This document shows positions 1 through 5,340 of a stretch of DNA of 15,362 nt, one piece after another; position 1 is the stretch's first letter, and every line of letters starts with the position of its first letter. Source of the DNA: JAFLUQ01 sp964537995. Its GTDB lineage: Bacteria > Bacillota > Clostridia > UMGS1883. Location: NCBI GenBank assembly GCA_964537995.1, contig CAZICW010000038.1, positions 1 to 15,362 of the forward strand, given 5' to 3'. The translations under genes and the position numbers were made by a program. Below the pieces are notes generated by a model. The model made no database searches. It was not told the DNA's origin and worked only from the letters and a program-made list of their open reading frames with translations.

Positions 1-12
1 CGCTTTTTTCAT
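1..12 (-). CDS. possible start of a next gene running off the left edge (partial)
   Basis: Read leftwards, an ATG at 12-10 is followed by two Lys codons and an Ala codon (M-K-K-A), a beginning typical of a signal peptide. It lies about 48 bases after the stop of the DUF4430 gene on the same strand with no clear terminator between, so it could be the second gene of the cobalamin-controlled transcript. No good Shine-Dalgarno precedes it and only four codons are visible, so this is tentative and no function can be assigned. Confidence 0.25.
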
Positions 13-60
13 ACACAATTAAATTCTTGATTGTCGGCTGCATCACGGCTGTGATGCGGC

Positions 61-1062
61 CTATTTGGTTACAATTGCCAGTCCCGCGGGCCTCCCGATA
101 TTATTCACGGAAACGGGAGAATTGATGTCATAGCCCGTGAAAACGGAAATATACACGGTTACGCCGTCGGAGACGGCAATGTCCTCTGTGTAGCCGCCGG
201 TTATGTCAATCGCATCCTGAACAAGGTCAACCGTGAGATTGCCCCTCTTATAGCTGTAGGCAACCTGAACATCGGTCGTGTCCGAAACGGGAACGAAGGT
301 TACCGTGAAGCCTGTTTCGGTTTCAACAGCTTCAACGTATACGGGAAGGCTTGTGTCGCTTGCGGCAAGCGTCAGCTTACCCGTCCGGACAAGCTTTTCG
401 TAGGTGTCGGTTTCCTGAGTGACGCTGTAGGAATGTATTCCCGCCGCAAGAGAAGGAATTGTGACGCTGCCGTCCGCGCCGACGGTGTATACGACGGAAT
501 CAAACGTTACCTCCGCGCCCTCCGCGGCAACCGTGGATGTTATGTAGTTCCAGCTTTCGTCATAATAGCCGACAGTCTTTTTCACGGTGATTGTCAGGTC
601 GTCGCCTGCCTTGGGAAAGGATGGACTGAGCGTAATTTCGGGAACATAGGTGTCGGCAACATTGCTGTCGGTATAGGCGCAGAAATAAAGAAGCACCTCG
701 TCTCCCGCGCTGACGGTATAATCACTCATGCCGACGCTCGGAGAAATTCCGTTCACGGTGAACATCCAGCCGCTCCAGCTTCCGTATTTGGAAGCGTAAT
801 CGTCGCCTATGCTGCTGACGTAAATGCCGCCGTAGCTGCTTTCCGACGCAGAGTAGCTTATGCCGTTTTCTTCCAGCACAGCCTGTACGCTTGACCATAC
901 GGAGCCGTCGCCGGCAATTTCGGCTTCGCCCGCGAATAGGGTCAGAGCCGAGCCTTCAATCCGAAGAGAGAAGGAGGAATCCTCCGCCGCAAAGGCGGAA
1001 ACGCTGAGGCAGAGAATCAAAATCAGTGCCAAAGCAAGGGCTTTTTTTGCGTTGTTTTTCAT
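61..1062 (-). CDS. secreted DUF4430 (transcobalamin C-terminal-like) protein under a cobalamin riboswitch
   Basis: A 333-residue exported protein. Residues 1-26 form a signal peptide with basic residues, a Leu/Ala-rich core and an AFA-A cleavage site; I see no lipobox. Residues about 55-128 match DUF4430: a Val-Gln-x-Val-Leu segment followed by Gly-Trp-Met-Phe-Thr-Val-Asn-Gly (98-105) and an acidic 'D-Y-T-V-x-x-G-D-E-V' turn. This fold occurs in the C-terminal domain of transcobalamin/intrinsic factor and in bacterial surface proteins. Residues 140-333 look like two beta-sandwich (Ig-like) modules; no sortase motif or membrane anchor is visible. An ATG with AGGAGG eight bases upstream fixes the start. 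The leader carries a cobalamin riboswitch and terminator, so expression should rise when B12 is scarce. The inferred role is extracellular capture of cobalamin or a corrinoid; direct binding is not shown by the sequence. Confidence 0.85.
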   Translation of the reverse strand: MKNNAKKALALALILILCLSVSAFAAEDSSFSLRIEGSALTLFAGEAEIAGDGSVWSSVQAVLEENGISYSASESSYGGIYVSSIGDDYASKYGSWSGWMFTVNGISPSVGMSDYTVSAGDEVLLYFCAYTDSNVADTYVPEITLSPSFPKAGDDLTITVKKTVGYYDESWNYITSTVAAEGAEVTFDSVVYTVGADGSVTIPSLAAGIHSYSVTQETDTYEKLVRTGKLTLAASDTSLPVYVEAVETETGFTVTFVPVSDTTDVQVAYSYKRGNLTVDLVQDAIDITGGYTEDIAVSDGVTVYISVFTGYDINSPVSVNNIGRPAGLAIVTK

Positions 1063-1106
1063 AAAACAACCTCCTGTAATTTTAATTTCGGCTACTAAGG
1101 AAGGTC

Positions 1107-1132
1107 AAAAAAAGGAGAGCCGCAGGCTCTCC
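1107..1132 (-). terminator. intrinsic terminator of the cobalamin riboswitch (expression platform)
   Basis: On the minus strand GGAGAGCC pairs perfectly with GGCTCTCC around a three-base loop (stem arms 1125-1132 and 1114-1121), followed directly by seven T (1113-1107). It lies after the aptamer and 45 bases before the DUF4430 start codon. That is the expected layout for transcription attenuation: ligand bound, terminator formed, gene off. Confidence 0.85.
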
Positions 1133-1164
1133 GAAAACAACACAAAAAAAGCTTTGTGTTATTT

Positions 1165-1388
1165 CCCGCGCCGTTCATCGCGGCGTTAGGAGGCAATCCT
1201 GTGGGAAAGACCCTTGGGCAGGCATTCCGACTTTATGACAAAATTGTCAACGGCAGCGAGACTGCGACGGATTTTCACCGCACTTTCCCTGTTAAGGAAG
1301 CGTTGATAATTCCCGAAGCTTCGCTAAAAGCACACAAAATCAATCAACTTTTCCTTAATCGGCGGATTCCCGCCGAAACCCAAAGCTT
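1165..1388 (-). promoter_or_regulatory. cobalamin riboswitch aptamer
   Basis: Read on the minus strand, this leader contains the conserved B12-riboswitch core: AGGGAA (1290-1285), GGTGAAAATCC (1279-1269) and GTCGGAATGCCTGCC (1231-1217). The helices fit. A closing stem pairs CTTTGGG (1385-1379) with CCCAAGG (1218-1212). A long arm pairs TTAAGGAA (1358-1351) with TTCCTTAA (1299-1292) and GTTGAT (1348-1343) with ATCAAC (1307-1302). A CGGCGG/CCGCCG hairpin lies at 1375-1360, a GCAG/CTGC hairpin (L5) at 1265-1253, and a TGACAA/TTGTCA hairpin at 1249-1236. A downstream CGCCG/CGGCG hairpin (1185-1169) has GCGA in its loop region and can pair with TCGC of L5, the expected kissing-loop arrangement. 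The subclass (AdoCbl or MeCbl/OHCbl type) is not decided here. The target is the DUF4430 gene. Confidence 0.92.
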
Positions 1389-1407
1389 AGTATTCCGATT
1401 AATACCT

Positions 1408-1436
1408 ATGATAGCATATTTTTGTACGCTTTGCAA
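1408..1436 (-). promoter_or_regulatory. promoter of the cobalamin riboswitch and DUF4430 transcript
   Basis: On the minus strand TTGCAA (1436-1431) and TATCAT (1413-1408) are separated by exactly 17 bases. Transcription should start near 1401, about 16 bases before the first riboswitch helix. The position between the GNAT gene and the riboswitch gives the B12-controlled gene its own transcript. Confidence 0.75.
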
Positions 1437-1454
1437 GGCTTTTTTAATGCCGGA

Positions 1455-1474
1455 CAGCGGAAATTTTTCCGCTG
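1455..1474 (-). terminator. hairpin just after the GNAT gene, possible terminator
   Basis: CAGCGGAAA (1455-1463) pairs perfectly with TTTCCGCTG (1466-1474), three bases beyond the GNAT stop codon. There is no T tract on the minus strand, so it would be a weak intrinsic terminator or an mRNA 3'-end stabiliser. Confidence 0.4.
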
Positions 1475-1477
1475 CTT

Positions 1478-1945
1478 TTACAGGATTTTTTCCATTCCGA
1501 TTTTTTGCGGGGCAAGGCCGCGGCTTTCGTAGAAAGCCATTGCCTTTTTGTTGCAGTACCATACGTTGAGCGTGACATTGTAACAGCCGATTCCCTTGGC
1601 GTAGTCCAGCACATAATCATAGAGCGCGGTGCCGATATGCTTGCCGCGCGCGGCCTCGTCAACGCACAAATCGTCTATGTAAAGAGTTTTTATGTCTGTC
1701 AGGATATTGTCGTCCGTATGCCGAATAAGCACACAAAAAGCGTAGCCCTGAACAATGCCGTCTACGTCGGCAACAAAAATCGGTTTGCTGTTGTCGGCGA
1801 TAAGCCGCGTAAGCTCGGCGTCGGTATACTTGCGGCAACCCGCCTTGAAAAGGTCGGGACGACCGTTATGATGAACTGTCAAAACCTGATTGAGCAGGTC
1901 GGTTATCCGAGGCATATCCTTTAATTCGGCTCTTCTTATTTCCAC
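1478..1945 (-). CDS. GNAT-family N-acetyltransferase
   Basis: A 155-residue single-domain GNAT enzyme, expected to move an acetyl group from acetyl-CoA to an amine; the substrate cannot be told. Motif A, the acetyl-CoA pyrophosphate loop, is visible as L-C-V-D-E-x-A-R-G-K-H-I-G (93-105), giving the R-G-K-x-I-G form of the consensus. Motif B follows as N-V-W-Y-C-N-x-K-A-M-A-F-Y-E-S-R-G-L (127-144). Length is normal for a one-domain GNAT and no signal or membrane segment is present. The start is GTG, chosen because AGGGAG lies nine bases upstream; an overlapping ATG two bases earlier is out of frame and stops after three codons. It is a single gene between the serine operon and the B12 riboswitch, with no evident link to either. 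Confidence 0.88.
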   Translation of the reverse strand: MEIRRAELKDMPRITDLLNQVLTVHHNGRPDLFKAGCRKYTDAELTRLIADNSKPIFVADVDGIVQGYAFCVLIRHTDDNILTDIKTLYIDDLCVDEAARGKHIGTALYDYVLDYAKGIGCYNVTLNVWYCNKKAMAFYESRGLAPQKIGMEKIL

Positions 1946-1964
1946 ATTTATCTTCTCCCTTAAA

Positions 1965-1992
1965 ATTTTAAATCGGGCAGCGATCCCGTCAA
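1965..1992 (-). promoter_or_regulatory. candidate promoter of the GNAT gene
   Basis: Minus-strand TTGACG (1992-1987) and TAAAAT (1970-1965) are 16 bases apart. The predicted start, near 1958, would fall at or inside the Shine-Dalgarno (1960-1955), giving an unusually short leader. This lowers confidence. Confidence 0.45.
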
Positions 1993-2011
1993 TCGGGCTT
2001 TAAATATACAG

Positions 2012-2048
2012 ACAGCTATGCGCAAATCCGACATTTGCGCATAGCTGT
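2012..2048 (-). terminator. long hairpin after serA, likely operon terminator (possibly bidirectional)
   Basis: A perfect 16-base-pair stem (2012-2027 with 2033-2048) around a five-base loop. On the minus strand it is followed by a broken T-rich run (CTGTATATTT). A smaller stem, TCGGG/CCCGA with a four-base loop (2052-2065), comes just before it. The placement between the serA end (2130) and the GNAT gene fits the end of the serC-serA transcript. Confidence 0.65.
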
Positions 2049-2129
2049 AAATCGGGAAGCCCCGAATAATTCACGTCGGCGACTCGTCAATCGACCTTCG
2101 GAATAAATCGGCGCAGCCTTAAAATCCGT

Positions 2130-3299
2130 TTATTTTATAACCCTCACCTTTATTACACCGTCGATGGAAGCAAACTCCTTTGAAATTTCCTCGGCGGCGC
2201 CGCACACGTCCATAATGGTGTAGGCATAATCGCCCTTGCTTTTATTGACCATGTTTTCAATATTGATTCCCTTTGCGGCAAAGGCGTTGCTGAACTGTGA
2301 AAGCATATTCGCGACGTTTTTGTGGAGAATTGTAACGCGGCTGCAGGAGGTTCTGGGAAGCTCAACGTTGGGATAGTTGACGGAGTTGACAATGTTGCCG
2401 TTCTCCATATAATCCATAAGCTCCTGGGCAGCCATAACCGCACAGTTATCCTCGCTTTCGGCGGTTGACGCGCCGAGGTGGGGAATCGCGATGACGTTTT
2501 CCGTTGAAAGAATCTCGTCGTTGTCGGGGAAGTCGGTCACATACACGGAGATAATGCCGTCGGCGATTGCCGACTTGAGCGAAGCGGTGTCAACCAGCGC
2601 GCCGCGCGAGAAATTGAGAAGCTTTGCGCCCTTCTTGACAGAGGAGTTGAACAGCTCCGAGTTCATCATGCCCTTTGTGTCGGGAAGCAGAGGAAGATGG
2701 AGAGTTATGTAGTCCGCGTCGGAAAGCGCAGCCTTCAGATCCTTGACAATTTTTATGTGGCTGTCGAGACTGAGAGCCGACTTTACGGAAATATAGGGAT
2801 CGTAGCCGATAACCTTCATTCCGAGAGAGTGAGCCGCGTTTGCGACAAGAACGCCGATTGCCCCAAGACCGATTACCGCAAGTGTCTTTCCTTTGATTTC
2901 GCAGCCCGCAAAATTGCTTTTGCCTTTTTCCACAAGCTTGCCAACGGCGTCGCCCTCGCCCTTCAGCGTTTGCGCCCAATTTACGCCGTCGATTATCTTT
3001 CGTGACGCAAGCAGCAGTCCGGCAATCGTCAATTCCTTAACCGCGTTCGCGTTTGCGCCGGGGGTGTTGAAAACAACGATACCCTTTTCGCTGCACTTGT
3101 CAAGAGGAATATTGTTCACGCCCGCACCGGCACGCGCAACCGCCGCGAGAGTTTCCGGCAGCTCCATGTCATGCATGGAAAAGCTGCGCAGAATTATGCA
3201 GTCGGGATTTTCGCAGGAATCGCTGATTTCATACTTTGCTTTGTCGAAGCTGTTAAGACCGCAGGCGGCAATTTTATTCAAAGTTAAAAGCTTGTACAT
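2130..3299 (-). CDS. serA: D-3-phosphoglycerate dehydrogenase with C-terminal ACT domain
   Basis: Catalyses the first step of serine synthesis, NAD-dependent oxidation of 3-phosphoglycerate to 3-phosphohydroxypyruvate. The 389 residues show the 2-hydroxyacid dehydrogenase fold: substrate-domain motif R-A-G-A-G-V-N-N (56-63), Rossmann loop G-L-G-A-I-G (144-149) with Asp167 for NAD specificity, N-F-S-R-G (229-233, catalytic Arg232) and P-H-L-G-A-S-T (273-279, catalytic His274). Residues about 318-389 form an ACT domain, the usual site of serine feedback. The loop that normally carries the catalytic Glu (P-T-E-P in E. coli) reads D-F-P-D-N-D-E here, so the exact acid is uncertain. It starts 13 bases after serC with AAGGAAGGG as ribosome binding site, so the two are one operon. 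The product feeds SerC; no serB is in view. Confidence 0.95.
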   Translation of the reverse strand: MYKLLTLNKIAACGLNSFDKAKYEISDSCENPDCIILRSFSMHDMELPETLAAVARAGAGVNNIPLDKCSEKGIVVFNTPGANANAVKELTIAGLLLASRKIIDGVNWAQTLKGEGDAVGKLVEKGKSNFAGCEIKGKTLAVIGLGAIGVLVANAAHSLGMKVIGYDPYISVKSALSLDSHIKIVKDLKAALSDADYITLHLPLLPDTKGMMNSELFNSSVKKGAKLLNFSRGALVDTASLKSAIADGIISVYVTDFPDNDEILSTENVIAIPHLGASTAESEDNCAVMAAQELMDYMENGNIVNSVNYPNVELPRTSCSRVTILHKNVANMLSQFSNAFAAKGINIENMVNKSKGDYAYTIMDVCGAAEEISKEFASIDGVIKVRVIK

Positions 3300-3312
3300 T
3301 TTAAACCCTTCC

Positions 3313-4395
3313 TTACTTGTTTTCTGCCTCGAATTTTTTCATAAATTCAATCAAGGCTTCAACGCCCTCCACGGGCATTGCGTTATATATGCTGGCGCGC
3401 ATACCGCCGACGGTTCTGTGTCCCTTAATGTTAACAAGACCGGCAGCTTTCGCTTCCTTTACGAATTTCGCGTCAAGCTCTTCGCTGCCCGTCACAAACG
3501 GAACATTCATAAGCGAACGGTCCTTGGGAACGACGGTACCCTTGAACAGTTCGGAGGAGTCGAGATAATCGTAAAGGATTTTCGCTTTTTCGATGTTTAT
3601 CTTTTCCATAGCTTCAATTCCGCCCATTCCCTTGAGCCACTCCAGAACGAGCTTGCAGATGTAAATGCACCAGCAGGGAGGAGTGTTGTAAAGAGAACCG
3701 TTGTCGGCGTGAATCCGATAATTGAGCATGGTGGGGGTTATGTCCATCTGTCTGCCTATGAGATCCTCGCGAACAATTACAATCGTTACGCCTGCGGGAG
3801 CAACATTCTTCTGTGCGCCGGCGTAAAGCAGACCGAATTTGGAAACGTCGATCTTCTGGGAAAGTATGCACGAGGAAATGTCCGCGATAAGAGGAACGTT
3901 TCCGGTGTCGGGAAGAGATGTGTAACGCGTTCCGTAAATGGTGTTGTTGTATGTAATGTGGAAAAAGTCGGCTTCGGGGTCAAAGACAGCGGGGTCAAGG
4001 TCGGGAATATAAGAGAAGGTTTTGTCGGCGCTTGAAGCGACACGGTTAACCTTGCCGTATTTTTCAAATTCGCTTGCCGCCTTCTTTGCCCATTGCCCCG
4101 TGATTACGCAATCGCATCTTCCGCTTCCGACAAGGAGATTGAGCGGAATCATCGCGAACTGGGTTGAGGCTCCGCCCTGAAGGAACAGAACCTTGTAATT
4201 GTCGGGGATTTCCATAAGCTCGCGGAGAAGGGCTTCCGCCTCTTTGATGATTACATCATACTCCTTGCTTCTGTGACTCATCTCCATTACGCTTTGGCCG
4301 CTTCCGCCTTGGTCAAGCAATTCCGCCTGCGCCTTTTCAAGGACGGGAAGGGGAAGCATACTGGGACCTGCCGAAAAATTGTACACTCTGGACAT
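3313..4395 (-). CDS. serC: phosphoserine aminotransferase
   Basis: A PLP enzyme of the second serine-synthesis step: 3-phosphohydroxypyruvate plus glutamate gives O-phosphoserine. The 360 residues are full length for the family. Visible landmarks are the N-terminal Y-N-F-S-A-G-P-S (5-12), the phosphate-binding G-G-A-S-T (74-78), stacking Trp102, Asp172 for the pyridine nitrogen, the Schiff-base Lys196 in A-G-A-Q-K-N, N-T-P-P (237-240), and the C-terminal H-R-T-V-G-G-M-R-A-S-I-Y-N-A (326-339) that binds substrate phosphate. The ATG at 4395 has AGGAGG upstream. It is the first gene of the serC-serA operon behind a consensus promoter. No T-box or other leader regulator is apparent in the short 5' region. 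Confidence 0.96.
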   Translation of the reverse strand: MSRVYNFSAGPSMLPLPVLEKAQAELLDQGGSGQSVMEMSHRSKEYDVIIKEAEALLRELMEIPDNYKVLFLQGGASTQFAMIPLNLLVGSGRCDCVITGQWAKKAASEFEKYGKVNRVASSADKTFSYIPDLDPAVFDPEADFFHITYNNTIYGTRYTSLPDTGNVPLIADISSCILSQKIDVSKFGLLYAGAQKNVAPAGVTIVIVREDLIGRQMDITPTMLNYRIHADNGSLYNTPPCWCIYICKLVLEWLKGMGGIEAMEKINIEKAKILYDYLDSSELFKGTVVPKDRSLMNVPFVTGSEELDAKFVKEAKAAGLVNIKGHRTVGGMRASIYNAMPVEGVEALIEFMKKFEAENK

Positions 4396-4458
4396 TTAAA
4401 TTTCCTCCTGTTTTAAAGGTAATAATACCATTTATTTATTGAAGAATTACATTAATAT

Positions 4459-4487
4459 ATTATACGCTTTTTCAGCCGACTTGTCAA
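4459..4487 (-). promoter_or_regulatory. consensus sigma-A promoter of serC-serA
   Basis: Minus-strand TTGACA (4487-4482) and TATAAT (4464-4459) are both exact consensus and 17 bases apart. The predicted start near 4452 gives a leader of about 55 bases to the serC ATG, too short for a T-box. Strong constitutive transcription is expected. Confidence 0.88.
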
Positions 4488-4540
4488 CAATTTTATCTCT
4501 TTAGTTAGCAAAAAAAATAATGCTTTTTTATTGAATTAAA

Positions 4541-4909
4541 TCATTTTTGCGTGTTTAAACCGGTGAAAATTTCTCTTATTCCGAAAATTATTATGAATAC
4601 GGCGAATACTTTTTCGAGAATGTTCGATGAAAGTGAAGCCGCAAGCCATGCGCCGAGTACGGAAAATACAAGTCCCGACGCGACGATTTTCAGCGCGGGA
4701 CGGATTGCCGCGTTTTTGTTTTTGATATGCACCGCCAGCGCCGCTGCCGCCGTCGGTATGAAGAAAAACAGATTCACCGTTTGGGCGACGTGTTGATCCG
4801 CGCCTTCAAAAATTGTCAGCGCGGGAATAAGCACCGTCCCTCCGCCGACGCCCATGCCGCTGAGCACTCCCGCCGCAAAGCCGACAATCACAAGCAACAA
4901 AAGATTCAC
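4541..4909 (-). CDS. TauE/SafE (TSUP) family protein, second half-length subunit
   Basis: A 122-residue, very hydrophobic protein with about four predicted membrane spans. It begins with the TSUP half-repeat signature G-F-A-A-G-V-L-S-G-M-G-V-G-G-G-T (10-25), followed by P-A-L and later A-x-T-V-N. TSUP proteins export small organosulfur or carboxylate anions and are normally about 250 residues built from two such halves; this is one half. Its GTG start lies three bases after the amber stop of the upstream half, in the same reading frame, with no separate Shine-Dalgarno, so translation probably depends on coupling. A functional heterodimer of two halves is the likely state; a broken full-length gene is the alternative. 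The substrate is unknown. Confidence 0.8.
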   Translation of the reverse strand: MNLLLLVIVGFAAGVLSGMGVGGGTVLIPALTIFEGADQHVAQTVNLFFFIPTAAAALAVHIKNKNAAIRPALKIVASGLVFSVLGAWLAASLSSNILEKVFAVFIIIFGIREIFTGLNTQK

Positions 4910-4912
4910 CCG

Positions 4913-5254
4913 CTATCGCATGAGTATTTTTGCTCCGGCGGCAATCATAACCGCTCCGAAGCCGATTTTTATATATTTTTTCGGCAAAAAATTTAATATT
5001 TTTGCCCCGACGACCGCTCCCGCGGCTCCGCCGAGGGAAGATTTCAGAATAAGCTCCCAATCAATATAGCCCTTTATCCCGTATACGATAAGCGACGACA
5101 GCGAAAGCGGCAAAATTACCGCTATCGCCGTAGCGTGAGCCTGCCGGGTTTGCATTTTCAGAATTTTTTCGAGGACGAGTACGGCGACAATGCCTCCGCC
5201 CGACGCGAAAAATCCGTTTACAAAGCCTATGAGCGCGCCTTGGAGAAGGGTCAT
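4913..5254 (-). CDS. TauE/SafE (TSUP) family protein, first half-length subunit
   Basis: A 113-residue membrane protein with the half-repeat motif G-A-L-I-G-F-V-N-G-F-F-A-S-G-G-G (6-21 from the chosen start), then A-H-A-T-A-I and a Gly/Ala-rich third span, about four spans in all. The start is set at the ATG 5254-5252, with GAGG 11 bases upstream. An in-frame TTG 11 codons earlier (5287) has no ribosome binding site and would start inside the preceding terminator, so it was not used. The gene ends in TAG and the second half follows in the same frame after one further codon. It lies just below the terminator of the Na/Pi cotransporter gene, so it has either its own unseen promoter or is expressed by readthrough. 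Confidence 0.8.
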   Translation of the reverse strand: MTLLQGALIGFVNGFFASGGGIVAVLVLEKILKMQTRQAHATAIAVILPLSLSSLIVYGIKGYIDWELILKSSLGGAAGAVVGAKILNFLPKKYIKIGFGAVMIAAGAKILMR

Positions 5255-5285
5255 GCAAATCACAGCCTCAAAAAATAGAACTCGC

Positions 5286-5324
5286 AAAAAAGCAAGCTTC
5301 GCTTTTTCGCAAAAGGAAGCTTGC
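5286..5324 (-). terminator. intrinsic terminator of the Na/Pi cotransporter gene
   Basis: On the minus strand GCAAGCTTC (5324-5316) pairs with GAAGCTTGC (5300-5292). The inner CTTTT and AAAAG extend the stem, and six T follow (5291-5286). It lies 16 bases after the cotransporter stop codon and before the TauE/SafE pair. Confidence 0.9.
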
Positions 5325-5340
5325 CCGAAAACATGAAAAT

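Noticed and set aside
860..1569. Two plus-strand frames over the DUF4430 leader
   Set aside because: They cover the riboswitch and terminator, which explain the region better; no Shine-Dalgarno or known domain.
2893..4035. A 380-codon plus-strand frame across serA and serC
   Set aside because: It runs antisense to two clear enzymes and resembles no family; it is a frame shadow.
4396..4540. T-box or other riboswitch before serC
   Set aside because: The consensus promoter leaves a leader of only about 55 bases with no stable structure.
4500..4540. A/T-only fold-back after the second TauE/SafE half as a terminator
   Set aside because: The stem is only A-T pairs around GCATTA and would be too weak to call.
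5255..5287. Upstream TTG start for the first TauE/SafE half
   Set aside because: No ribosome binding site; it abuts the terminator T run of the preceding gene.
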